NCBI RefSeq assembly: GCF_009758415.1
Contig: NZ_WQRF01000001.1
Coordinates: 1,240,001 to 1,304,000 of the forward strand
Length of the DNA: 64,000 bases
Source of the DNA: Devosia marina
GTDB taxonomy: Bacteria; Pseudomonadota; Alphaproteobacteria; Rhizobiales; Devosiaceae
Direction of reading: 5' to 3'
Shown here: positions 55,260 to 64,000 of the stretch, one piece after another
How the letters are laid out: each line of letters starts with the position of its first letter
How positions within the stretch are numbered: position 1 is the stretch's first letter
The notes under the pieces: model-generated
Database searches by the model: none
Told to the model about the DNA's origin: nothing
What the model saw: the letters and a program-made list of their open reading frames with translations, nothing else
Position numbers and translations under genes: made by a program

Positions 55260-55981
55260 CCGATTTCGCCGAAACCATGCCTGCCCTTGCGGCAGACCAA
55301 TTCATGCTGCCCGAAGCCGATCGCTTGCTGACGCCGAAACTGTCGACGCACAAGCCGCGCATCCTGATGCTGTATGGTTCTCTGCGCGAGCGATCCTATA
55401 GCCGCTTCGCGACCCAGGAAGCTGCCCGCATTCTCGAAGCCCTTGGTGCCGAAGTGCGCATCTTCCATGCCAACGGACTGCCCTTGCCCGACGACTCGAC
55501 GGCCGATCACGCCAAGGTGCAGGAATTGCGCGCGCTCTCGCTCTGGTCCGAAGGACAGGTCTGGTGTTCCCCCGAGCGCCATGGCGCCATGACTGGCGTG
55601 ATGAAATCCCAGATCGACTGGCTCCCGCTCAACTCCGGCTCGGTCCGCCCGACCCAGGGGCGTACCCTGGCCGTGATGCAGGTCAGCGGCGGCTCGCAGA
55701 GCTTCAATGCCGTCAACCAATTGCGTCAGCTCGGACGATGGATGCGGATGATCACAATTCCGAACCAGTCTTCGGTGCCCAAGGCCTTCCAGCAGTTCGA
55801 CGCCGAGGGGCGCATGCTGCCTTCTTCCTTCTATGACCGCATCGTCGATGTGATGGAGGAGTTGATGAAATTCACCCTGCTCACCCGCGACCGCGCCGAT
55901 TATCTGGTCGACCGCTATTCCGAGCGCGTTGAAAGTGCAGAGGCGCTCAGCAAGCGCGTGAACCTCAGCGCCGCGACCTAG
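55256..55981 (+). CDS. arsH: NADPH-dependent FMN reductase ArsH
   Basis: Flavoprotein that oxidises trivalent organoarsenicals. 241 residues. FMN phosphate loop [12 protein letters not shown], then [24 protein letters not shown] and [26 protein letters not shown], all standard. The pair arsR-arsH occurs here without arsenite pump or arsenate reductase genes. Ends four bases inside the convergent EAL gene. Confidence 0.95.
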   Translation: MTDFAETMPALAADQFMLPEADRLLTPKLSTHKPRILMLYGSLRERSYSRFATQEAARILEALGAEVRIFHANGLPLPDDSTADHAKVQELRALSLWSEGQVWCSPERHGAMTGVMKSQIDWLPLNSGSVRPTQGRTLAVMQVSGGSQSFNAVNQLRQLGRWMRMITIPNQSSVPKAFQQFDAEGRMLPSSFYDRIVDVMEELMKFTLLTRDRADYLVDRYSERVESAEALSKRVNLSAAT

Positions 55982-56745
55982 TAGGTCCTGGCGCCCAACT
56001 GGTCAAAGGTCTGAAACGTTTCCACCTGCGGCCGCGCAAAGTGGTAGCCCTGGAACAGTTGGATGCCGAGGGCCCTGAGTACCGCGAGCTCCGCCTCGGT
56101 CTCTATCCCCTCCGCAAGAAGGGTGATGCCCAGCTCGGAGGCGATCGCCACAAGGCCACGGACAATGGCCTGCTTAACCGGACTGGAGTCGATGTCGCGC
56201 AACAGTTCCATGTCCAGCTTGATCAGATCGGTCTGAAAGTGTGCCAGCAGAGAGAGCCCGGCATAGCCGGCTCCGAAATCATCCAGCGCGGTGGTAAAAC
56301 CCATGCGGCGATATTCGGACACGATGTTGCTGACATGCGCCACATCGCTCATGTGCTCGTTTTCGGTAAACTCGAACATCAGTCGACGCGGATCGAATTG
56401 CATCCGGCTGGCTGCATCCAGTGTGGCGCGGATGCAGGCCTTTGGTTCATAGACCGCATTGGGCATGAAATTGATGCTTAGCTTGGCGTCTCCCCGAGCA
56501 ATGTGTCGACCGGCCAGTTCAATGGCCCTGACCCGACAGGCCTGGTCAAACGCATAGCGATTGGCCTCGGTAACGTGGCTCAACACCTGCAGGGCGCTCT
56601 GGCCACCCACGCCGCGCACGAGTGCCTCGTAACCCCAGATGCGCTGGGCCTGAACATCGACGATAGGCTGAAAAGCCATGGTAAAGGGAAGTGCAAACGC
56701 ATTGGCGTCGGCATTGCGACAGCCAAAACAACCGGATTCAGACAT
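55978..56745 (-). CDS. EAL-domain c-di-GMP phosphodiesterase
   Basis: 255 residues, essentially one EAL domain. Motifs: GYEALVRG (EAL), [48 protein letters not shown] and [12 protein letters not shown], so metal-binding and catalytic residues appear intact. No GGDEF or membrane part. The N-terminus [16 protein letters not shown] carries a CxxC that might bind metal. Probable cytosolic c-di-GMP hydrolase; relevant because flagella and curli in this window are usual c-di-GMP outputs. Confidence 0.9.
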   Translation of the reverse strand: MSESGCFGCRNADANAFALPFTMAFQPIVDVQAQRIWGYEALVRGVGGQSALQVLSHVTEANRYAFDQACRVRAIELAGRHIARGDAKLSINFMPNAVYEPKACIRATLDAASRMQFDPRRLMFEFTENEHMSDVAHVSNIVSEYRRMGFTTALDDFGAGYAGLSLLAHFQTDLIKLDMELLRDIDSSPVKQAIVRGLVAIASELGITLLAEGIETEAELAVLRALGIQLFQGYHFARPQVETFQTFDQLGARTY

Positions 56746-56829
56746 TTTTTAAGTGCTCAGAAGATTTCAACAGTGACGTTACGCCAATATTGCCTTCCCA
56801 GCTCTTAAGGATCCCTGCCTGTGAAAGCG

Positions 56830-57150
56830 CTAATCCTTGGCCGCGCTCGGCGCCAAGGTGAGCTTCAATCCGTCCAGTTCATCCGAACACAGGATCTGGC
56901 AGGACAGGCGCGAGTTCGATTTCACATCGCCCACGCTGTCGAGCATGTCTTCTTCTTCCTCGCTCGGCGCACCAACGGCGTCGAGCCAGTCACTGTCGAC
57001 ATAGCAATGGCAGGTGGCGCAGCTCAGGGCCCCGCCGCATTCAGCCTTGATGTTGAGGCCCCAGTCGCGAATGACTTCCATCACCCGCCAGCCCTCGAGC
57101 CCTTCGAGCTCGTGAACTTCGCCTGCCTGGTCGGTAACATTGATCTTCAT
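56830..57150 (-). CDS. Adrenodoxin-type [2Fe-2S] ferredoxin
   Basis: 106 residues from the ATG at 57150 (MKINVTDQAGEVHELEG). Cluster ligands ECGGALSCATCHCYV (C-x5-C-x2-C) and LSCQI supply four cysteines. Electron carrier. Located 141 bases downstream of the ferredoxin-NADP reductase on the same strand; it may carry electrons to sulfite reductase. The frame extension to 57255 is not conserved. Confidence 0.92.
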   Translation of the reverse strand: MKINVTDQAGEVHELEGLEGWRVMEVIRDWGLNIKAECGGALSCATCHCYVDSDWLDAVGAPSEEEEDMLDSVGDVKSNSRLSCQILCSDELDGLKLTLAPSAAKD

Positions 57151-57291
57151 GGGGCGCTCCTCAACAGCGGGGCGTCCATACCCCTCAAAATGCCCCGCCG
57201 CAAGAGCGAGGCCGCTAGGCAATTCGGCTTGGAGCGTTTCCAGCAAAAGTGGCAACGGTTTTGCAGTTCGGAAACGCGACGGAACAAAGCC

Positions 57292-58401
<1,110 letters not shown>

Positions 58402-58472
58402 TCATGGGAACCGCCGCTGTCACCAGCGGCCCCGGCTTCTGCCTCAAAGGCGACTAATGCGCTCCACTTATC

Positions 58473-59753
58473 TCAGGAGACACGACGAAGGAAGGGGCGC
58501 GTGCCCATGGGCACTTCAGAAAGCCCCACTGGCTGGTAGAACAGCGCCATTTCCGGCAGGCGGTCTTCTTTAAGCGCCTCACGGGTCGGCTCATGGGTCA
58601 CCACCAGCGCATTGAAGCCGCAGCGCCACATATGCGGAATCTGATCCTGCAAGACATCGCCTACAGCCCTGATTTCACCGGCGTAATTCAGTCGCTCTAC
58701 CAGCAGGCGCGCCGTGGAATAGCCGCGACCATCGGTAAAGGCGGGAAAGCTGATGGCGATCGAGGCGAAGCGCGCCAGATCATCGGCGGCCTCTTCAATT
58801 GCGTCGCCAGGCGAGACCTTGAGCCCGAGCGGATGTGGATTGGCCAGATAGGCCTCCCGATTGGCCAGGAACTCGGCCATTGGCACATGAACATAGCGTG
58901 CCTCGGACGGATTGGCACCTTCGGCCCATTCCTTGAACGGGTCGGCAATAAAGGCCCCGTCTTTCCAGAGCGTGTGGCGTGTAGCGGCACTCATCGGGGA
59001 GGCAATGGCTCCGTTGAAATCGTAGTGGATGCCGCACTCCTTCTTGTTGAGGCCGCGCCACCGTCCGGCGCGCGGGTCCTCACCATCGGCAACCGCCGAA
59101 GTACAAGGCGCACAGCCAATGGACTTGTAGCCTTTGGCATAGAGCGGGTGCTCGGGCAAGCTGTGCGCCTGCCGATATTCGATGACATCGGCATCGGAGA
59201 AATAGGCCAGCGGATTGACCTTGATCCGGTCATCGCTGGTCAATTCAAAATGCGGCAACACCCCGCGCTCCGAGGTTTGATAGCGCTTCCGCCCAGTCAC
59301 CCAGCCACCATATTGCTCGGTGATCGGCTCCAGTGGCTCGGTCTTGCGGATATGGCAGCACGAGTCCGGATCGGTCTCCCACAAATCGCCATTCGGGTCG
59401 AAACGCTTCACATCATCCGGGTTCGGGTGGATGGCATGCACATTGAGCAGGCCGAGCTGCTTCTTGAGCGTCTCGACATAGTCCAGCGTCTCGGGAAAGT
59501 GCTTGCCGGTTTCCAGGAAATACACCGGAAGCGACGGATCAACCTGCGCCACCATATGCAGTAGCACTGCCGAATCCGCGCCAAAGGACGAGACAATCGC
59601 CATGTCGCCCGGCAGCACCTCGGTGATGGCATAGCGCAGCACGCTGACGGCATCCATCTCATCGAACATGCCATTGAGCGCCAGAATACCCAGCGCCTTC
59701 AGCTTTTCATGCGCGGCCGGGGCAGCCGCCGGTGCGAGACTAGACTGTGCCAT
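58473..59753 (-). CDS. cysH: Fused assimilatory APS reductase (CysH) and DUF934 protein
   Basis: 426 residues in one open frame. Residues 1 to about 245 are CysH: PP-loop ASFGADSAVLLHMVAQVDPSLPVYFLETGKHFPET region, then DSCCHIRKTEPL and SIGCAPCT, the double-cysteine pattern of [4Fe-4S] APS reductases, and catalytic Cys in NKKECGIH. From about residue 260 a complete DUF934 protein follows: LWKDGAFIADPF, FPAFTDGRGYSTARLLVERL, GEIRAVGDVLQDQIPHMWRCGF. DUF934 is normally a separate small gene after sulfite reductase. ATG at 59753, overlapping the cysI end by 14 bases; reduces APS to sulfite. Confidence 0.9.
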   Translation of the reverse strand: MAQSSLAPAAAPAAHEKLKALGILALNGMFDEMDAVSVLRYAITEVLPGDMAIVSSFGADSAVLLHMVAQVDPSLPVYFLETGKHFPETLDYVETLKKQLGLLNVHAIHPNPDDVKRFDPNGDLWETDPDSCCHIRKTEPLEPITEQYGGWVTGRKRYQTSERGVLPHFELTSDDRIKVNPLAYFSDADVIEYRQAHSLPEHPLYAKGYKSIGCAPCTSAVADGEDPRAGRWRGLNKKECGIHYDFNGAIASPMSAATRHTLWKDGAFIADPFKEWAEGANPSEARYVHVPMAEFLANREAYLANPHPLGLKVSPGDAIEEAADDLARFASIAISFPAFTDGRGYSTARLLVERLNYAGEIRAVGDVLQDQIPHMWRCGFNALVVTHEPTREALKEDRLPEMALFYQPVGLSEVPMGTRPFLRRVS

Positions 59754-61398
59754 AAAGCGCCTCCTTGAACGGAGCCTCACCCAGGCGCCGATAGGCATCC
59801 AGAAACGGCTCATCCGCGCTGGTGCGGTTGGCAATGTAGAAATCCACCAGCTTCTCGATGGCGCCGGGTACTTGCTCGGCCTCAAAGCCGGGCCCGATGA
59901 TCTTGCCCACTGAGGCGCCTTCCGTGGCGTCGCCACCCAGCGTGATCTGATAGAGCTCGCCGCCCTTCTTCTCGACGCCCAGAATACCGATATGGCCCAC
60001 ATGGTGATGCCCGCAGGCATTGATGCAGCCGGAGATCTTGATCTTGAGATCGCCGATCTCCTTTTGCCGCTCGGGCGCGGCAAACTTGTGCGATATCTCC
60101 TGCGCAATCGGGATCGAGCGGGCATTGGCCAGCGCGCAGAAGTCGAGGCCCGGGCAGCAGATCATGTCCGTGATCAGGTTGTTGTTGCCCTCAGCAAGAC
60201 CATTGGCGACAAGCACGTCGAACACGGCTCGCAGATCGGCAACGGCGACATGGGGCAGAACCAGGTTCTGCTCGTGGGTCACCCGCAGCTCATCGAACGA
60301 GTATTTCTCGGCCAGATCCGCGACCACATCGATCTGCGTATCGGTCGCATCGCCAGGCGCGCCACCAACCGGCTTGAGCGAAATAGTTACGGACGCGTAG
60401 CCTGGCACCCGATGCGGATGCAGATTGTTGTCGAGCCAGCGGCCATAGGCCGGATCGATGATCGATTCATAGGCCACGTCCACCTTGTCACCCGAACGGT
60501 CGGCAAAGTCCGGCGGCGCGAAATAGGCAGTGATGCGGTCGAGCTCTTCCTGTGGCAGGGTCAGTACACCGCCGCGCACCTCGGCGAATTCGGCCTCAAC
60601 CTGCCCCTTGATGCTCTCCAGACCCTCTTCGTGCACCAAAATCTTGATGCGGGCCTTGTACTTGTTGTCCCGGCGTCCATAGCGATTGTAAACGCGCATG
60701 ATGGATTCAAGATAAGCCAGCAGATGCTCATTGGGCACGAAGCTGTTGATCAGCTTGGCCACCATGGGCGTACGCCCCAGCCCGCCGCCAACCCACACTT
60801 CCCAGCCGATCTCGCCGGCGGCGTTCACTGCGGCCTGCAAACCGATGTCATGGAAACGGATGGCCGCCCGGTCGTTCGGCGAACCGGTCATCGCTATCTT
60901 GAACTTGCGTGGCAGATACGAGAATTCCGGATGCAGGCTCGACCACTGACGGATGATCTCGGCCACCGGACGCGGATCGATAATCTCGTCTACGGCGGCA
61001 CCGGCGAACTGGTCGGTAGTCACATTGCGAATGCAATTGCCTGAGGTCTGGATGGCGTGCATTTCCACGCTCGCCAGCTCGTCCAGGATCACCGGAATGT
61101 CCTTGAGCTTGGGCCAGTTGAACTGGATGTTCTGGCGCGTCGTGAAATGACCATAGCCACGATCATAGGTGCGCGCGATGTGGGCCAGCTTGCGCATCTG
61201 CCTGGACGACAGCGTGCCATAGGGCACGGCAATGCGCAGCATATAGGCGTGGAGCTGCAGATAGAGCCCGTTCATCAGCCGTAGCGGCCGGAACTGGTCC
61301 TCGGAAAGCTCGCCCGAAAGGCGGCGCTTCACCTGGTCTGCAAACTGTGCTGTGCGACCCGCTACGAAAGCGGCGTCGAATTCGTCATATCGATACAT
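59740..61398 (-). CDS. cysI: Sulfite reductase hemoprotein (nitrite/sulfite reductase family)
   Basis: Six-electron reduction of sulfite to sulfide using siroheme and a [4Fe-4S] cluster. 552 residues from the ATG at 61398. Cluster/siroheme ligands: CCPGLDFCALANARS and SGCINACGHHHVGHIG. Also the TTRQNIQFNWPKLKDIP and QTSGNCIRNVTTD regions. No flavoprotein subunit cysJ is nearby, so electrons probably come from ferredoxin. A GTG at 61410 is an alternative start. Overlaps DUF2849 upstream and the CysH fusion downstream. Confidence 0.95.
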   Translation of the reverse strand: MYRYDEFDAAFVAGRTAQFADQVKRRLSGELSEDQFRPLRLMNGLYLQLHAYMLRIAVPYGTLSSRQMRKLAHIARTYDRGYGHFTTRQNIQFNWPKLKDIPVILDELASVEMHAIQTSGNCIRNVTTDQFAGAAVDEIIDPRPVAEIIRQWSSLHPEFSYLPRKFKIAMTGSPNDRAAIRFHDIGLQAAVNAAGEIGWEVWVGGGLGRTPMVAKLINSFVPNEHLLAYLESIMRVYNRYGRRDNKYKARIKILVHEEGLESIKGQVEAEFAEVRGGVLTLPQEELDRITAYFAPPDFADRSGDKVDVAYESIIDPAYGRWLDNNLHPHRVPGYASVTISLKPVGGAPGDATDTQIDVVADLAEKYSFDELRVTHEQNLVLPHVAVADLRAVFDVLVANGLAEGNNNLITDMICCPGLDFCALANARSIPIAQEISHKFAAPERQKEIGDLKIKISGCINACGHHHVGHIGILGVEKKGGELYQITLGGDATEGASVGKIIGPGFEAEQVPGAIEKLVDFYIANRTSADEPFLDAYRRLGEAPFKEALYGTV

Positions 61399-61708
61399 GC
61401 CCGTCTTCACCTAAGTGCTGGCGATCATACGCCTGCCCATTGAGAGTCAGGGGAGCGGTGGGGCCCGCCGCCCTAATGCGTTCACGCAGGCGCTTGGGCA
61501 CGATGCGGCCCTCCACCTGCTCAACCTCTTCAGCTTCCACGCTGATCACCCGACCGGTCGCCTTGGTCGCCACGATCGCGCTGTCGAGTTCGGCCTTGTC
61601 CTCCTTGGAGAACAGGCGTGCTGCCTGCAGATCCTCGATCCAGTTGCCTTGCCCGTCGAGATAGACGGTCGCCCCCGAGATCAGTTCATTGCCCGTCAGG
61701 ATGTCCAT
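61385..61708 (-). CDS. DUF2849 protein of the sulfite reductase operon
   Basis: 107 residues: MDILTGNELISGATVYLDGQGNWIEDLQAARLFSKEDKAELDSA is the DUF2849 pattern. These small proteins sit before cysI in many alphaproteobacteria and may be an accessory or regulatory factor. ATG at 61708, two bases after the cysG stop; its 3' end overlaps the cysI start. Confidence 0.85.
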   Translation of the reverse strand: MDILTGNELISGATVYLDGQGNWIEDLQAARLFSKEDKAELDSAIVATKATGRVISVEAEEVEQVEGRIVPKRLRERIRAAGPTAPLTLNGQAYDRQHLGEDGHVSI

Positions 61709-61710
61709 TG

Positions 61711-63111
61711 TTACGCTACCTTGAAACTGCTTGCGGCCGCATCGGCGGCATCCGCCCAATCGCCTTCAGCCACGGCCCGGCCGACGAGAATGACCGCCGG
61801 TCCATCGACAAAATCCACCGCGCCTGCCGCCAATTGCCCCAGCGTTGCCGCATAGAGCGTGCGGTTTGAGCGCCCGGCATTGACCACGATGCCCACCGGC
61901 AGGTCCGGCGCAGCCCCGAGTGACACCAGCCGCCCGGCAACTTCGGCTGCAATCGCCTTGCCCATATAAAGCGCCAATGTAAGACCGGACTGCGACAAGG
62001 CCGCCCAGTGGGCAAGGTCACCGTCATCGGCACCATGCGCCGTCGCCATCACGAAGCCACTCGACACCTTGCGTAGTGTTACCGGCGTCGCGCTGTCCGC
62101 CGCAGCGGCCAGGGCCGCACTAACACCCGGCACGATCTGATAGGCGATGCCCGCCTTGCGCAGCGCAGCGATTTCCTCACCGGCGCGCCCGAACACCATC
62201 GGGTCACCCGATTTGAGGCGGGCAACCTTCTTGCCCTCGCTGGCGAGACGAACGATTAGCGTATTGATCTGCGCTTGACTGAAAGAATGATGTCCCCGCG
62301 CCTTGCCGACGCAGATTTGCTCGGCGTCGCGGCGGCCCATCTCGACCACAGGCGCCGGCACGAGCTGGTCATGCACGATCACATCGGCTTGCTGCAATAG
62401 CCGCTGCGCGCGCAGCGTCAGCAAGTCTTCGGCGCCCGGCCCGGCGCCGATCAGCCACACTATGCCCTGCCCGCTCCTGTCAGCCGCATGGGCGGACAAC
62501 AGCTTTTCGGCCTCGGCGATCCCGGCAATGGGACTGGAGGCCACAGCCTGTTCGACAGCAGGCGAGGACACCAGATCCTCATAGTAGCGCCGCCGCGCCG
62601 CCCCGTCATGAATCAGGCTCTCAACACGATGCCGCAAACCTCCGGCCAGACTCGCGATTTTCCCGACCCCCGGCGCCAGCAGCGCCTCGATCTGAGCCCG
62701 CACCAGCCGCGCCAGCACCGGCGCATTGCCTTCGGTGGAGATCGCCACGGTCAGCGGCGCCCGCTCAACGATGGACGGGGTGTAGAAGTCGCATTCGCCA
62801 GGCACGTCGACCACGTTGAGCGGAATGCCTAGTCGCCGCGCCTCCGCCTTGGCGAGCTCAGCATCCGCGCCCTCTTCGGCCACAAACACCAGCGCCGCCC
62901 CAGCAACATCTTCCGCGCGCAAAGCGCGTTCGAACACCGCGACGGGAAAGGCGGAGAAATCGGTTTCGATCTGGCGGGAATAAATCTCTATCGATGCGGT
63001 CGTCTTAGCAACCAACCGGACTTTGTTAAGGGCTTCGTCGGCGCCACCGACGATGATGACGCGCCTGCCCTTGACCTTGAAGCTCAACGGAAATGTGTTG
63101 AGAAGTCCCAT
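61711..63111 (-). CDS. cysG: Siroheme synthase (precorrin-2 dehydrogenase / uroporphyrinogen-III methyltransferase)
   Basis: 466 residues, bifunctional. N-terminal dehydrogenase/ferrochelatase: FPLSFKVKGRRVIIVGGADEALNKVRLV and VDVPGECDFYTPSIVERAPLTVAISTEGNAPVLAR. C-terminal SUMT domain: WLIGAGPGAEDLLTLRAQRLLQQADVIVHDQLV, RLKSGDPMVFGRAGEEI and IVPGVSAALAAAA. Makes siroheme for the sulfite reductase encoded just downstream. ATG at 63111; first gene of the operon cysG-DUF2849-cysI-cysH/DUF934. Confidence 0.95.
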   Translation of the reverse strand: MGLLNTFPLSFKVKGRRVIIVGGADEALNKVRLVAKTTASIEIYSRQIETDFSAFPVAVFERALRAEDVAGAALVFVAEEGADAELAKAEARRLGIPLNVVDVPGECDFYTPSIVERAPLTVAISTEGNAPVLARLVRAQIEALLAPGVGKIASLAGGLRHRVESLIHDGAARRRYYEDLVSSPAVEQAVASSPIAGIAEAEKLLSAHAADRSGQGIVWLIGAGPGAEDLLTLRAQRLLQQADVIVHDQLVPAPVVEMGRRDAEQICVGKARGHHSFSQAQINTLIVRLASEGKKVARLKSGDPMVFGRAGEEIAALRKAGIAYQIVPGVSAALAAAADSATPVTLRKVSSGFVMATAHGADDGDLAHWAALSQSGLTLALYMGKAIAAEVAGRLVSLGAAPDLPVGIVVNAGRSNRTLYAATLGQLAAGAVDFVDGPAVILVGRAVAEGDWADAADAAASSFKVA

Positions 63112-63300
63112 AGTCGTCCTGTCTGATAGATGGGACAAAATAATCCAAAACGCGCGCTTGCAACAAGACGTTGAAAATCAATAGCTTTTATATTTCCCTG
63201 CGCTTGGCCGCCGTGGAAATCCAAGCGCGGCAGGCCATGCGAGCCGCCAAATGAATCCCTTCCGGCCCCAATGCACGAAAATTTTGCTCAAGCGTCGCGC

Positions 63301-63621
63301 TCAGCCCTGACGGCTTGGCACCTGCACCACGAGGCCGTCGATCTCGTCGCGCACCTTGATCTGGCACGAGAGGCGGCTGTTGTCCCGCACATCGAAGGCG
63401 AAATCGAGCATGTCTTCTTCCATGTTGGACGGGCCACCAACCACTTCTCGCCAGGCTTCATCGACGTAAACATGACATGTCGCGCAGGTGCAGGCACCGC
63501 CGCATTCCGCCACGATCCCCGGCACCGCGTTCACGATCGCGGTTTCCATCACTGTCGAACCATTTTCCCCTTCGGTTTCAATGCGTTCGCCATCGTTGGT
63601 AATATAGGTGATCTTGGTCAT
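63301..63621 (-). CDS. Second adrenodoxin-type [2Fe-2S] ferredoxin
   Basis: 106 residues. Ligands in [15 protein letters not shown] (C-x5-C-x2-C) plus LSCQI. Similar in length and layout to the ferredoxin at 56830 but clearly a distinct paralogue. Lies 21 bases after the methyltransferase gene on the same strand and 189 bases before cysG. Confidence 0.93.
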   Translation of the reverse strand: MTKITYITNDGERIETEGENGSTVMETAIVNAVPGIVAECGGACTCATCHVYVDEAWREVVGGPSNMEEDMLDFAFDVRDNSRLSCQIKVRDEIDGLVVQVPSRQG

Positions 63622-63642
63622 TAGGTGCCTGTAGAACGTCGA

Positions 63643-63999
63643 TCAAAGGCCGAGCAGGCCCTCGAGATAATGTTTATCGATACCGAACATAGCCTTGACC
63701 GCCGCGATCCGGTCAAGCACCGACTGGCGGGAAGCTGCCTTGCCCTTTTGTGCAACGATCAGATTGTTCTTCGGTGTATGGGCGTCGGAGACAAACTCGA
63801 ACACTTTGGTGCGATAGCCATGCGCCTCCAGCAGCAGCGCCCGCAGCCCGTCCGTTACCATCTCGGCCTGCTTTTCCATGAAGGTGCCATGGCGCAGCAG
63901 GAACTCGAGCCGGTCGTCGGCCACGCCGATGCTCATTTCGCGCCGAATCTGCTTGTGGCAGCACGGCGCCACGGCAATCAGCCCCGCCCCCGCCGCGAT
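63643..63999 (-). CDS. Class I SAM-dependent methyltransferase-like protein, C-terminal part (5' truncated by window edge)
   Basis: The frame is open to the window end. Visible C-terminal part: AAGAGLIAVAPCCHKQIRRE, then LLRHGTFMEKQAEMVTDGLRALLLEAHGYRTKVFEFVSDAHTPKNNLIVAQKG. The VAPCCHK motif and the rest resemble methyltransferases of the Methyltransf_32 type, whose substrates are poorly known. The N-terminal SAM-binding part is outside the window, so the call is tentative. Confidence 0.65.
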   Translation of the reverse strand: MAAGAGLIAVAPCCHKQIRREMSIGVADDRLEFLLRHGTFMEKQAEMVTDGLRALLLEAHGYRTKVFEFVSDAHTPKNNLIVAQKGKAASRQSVLDRIAAVKAMFGIDKHYLEGLLGL

Positions 64000-64000
64000 T

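Noticed and set aside
59754..60125. N-terminal extension of the CysH-DUF934 frame
   Set aside because: It lies inside cysI in another frame and is low-complexity Arg/Ser/Ala; the CysH part begins at 59753.
63200..63228. GCGCTTGG / CCAAGCGC hairpin as a terminator of the ferredoxin gene
   Set aside because: The stem is only eight bases with a long loop and there is no T run on the minus strand.

Overview
The window looks like a chromosomal segment of an alphaproteobacterium of the order Hyphomicrobiales, probably close to Devosia or a relative. This is inferred from high GC content, CckA, FlbT and FlaF, FliX, CsgH-type curli genes, CtrA-type and LexA-type (GTTC-N7-GTTC) sites, and DUF6468, DUF2849 and DUF934 proteins. 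I see no rRNA, tRNA, CRISPR array, insertion sequence or prophage. The DNA is compositionally even and densely coding, and no gene-free gap exceeds 300 bases.

Layout. 1-15 kb holds housekeeping and metabolic genes: the end of icd, a von Willebrand A protein gene broken by one in-frame TAG, a DMT transporter, a receiver-like protein, alaS, recA with SOS-like sites, an AraD1-family protein with an aldo/keto reductase, an ArsR/SRPBCC pair, a DUF2237 protein and cckA. 15-48 kb is a large flagellar region. Leftward: flgB-flgC-fliE-fliQ-fliR-flhB, fliL-fliM-DUF6468-motE followed by a 1121-residue periplasmic TPR protein, fliX, and flgE-flgK-flgL. Rightward: fliO-fliP, flgF-flgG-flgA-flgH, flgI-rod-binding-flgN plus an unknown gene, two flagellins, and flbT-flaF. 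Between flgH and fliX lie an M32 carboxypeptidase, a curli operon (two curlin-repeat proteins and a CsgH-like inhibitor), a YciI protein and dksA. 48-56 kb holds a P-loop ATPase, metA, a PhoX phosphatase with a Pho box, ycjX-ycjF, an arsR-arsH operon and an EAL protein. 56-64 kb is a leftward assimilatory sulfur region: ferredoxins, a ferredoxin-NADP reductase, an APS reductase fused to DUF934, sulfite reductase, DUF2849 and siroheme synthase.

The most informative signal is the promoter code of the flagellar region. Three operons (flgF, flgI, flgE) carry good sigma-54 -24/-12 elements. Each has a GGCA-N5-TGCC palindrome about 109-123 bases upstream of the predicted start, like the FlbD enhancer (ftr) sites of Caulobacter. 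Full TTAA-N7-TTAA CtrA boxes lie upstream of flgB/fliO, fliX and flagellin 2. With FliX and CckA present, this reads as a Caulobacter-style CckA-CtrA to FliX/FlbD/sigma-54 hierarchy. fliF, fliG, fliN, fliH, fliI, flhA, flgD, fliK, motAB, flbD and rpoN are not in the window and must lie elsewhere.

Other notable points are a tract of nearly identical DNA in the middle of the two flagellins (likely gene conversion), the CysH-DUF934 fusion, alanine at the acyl-CoA specificity position of MetA, and an internally duplicated, oversized FlgL.
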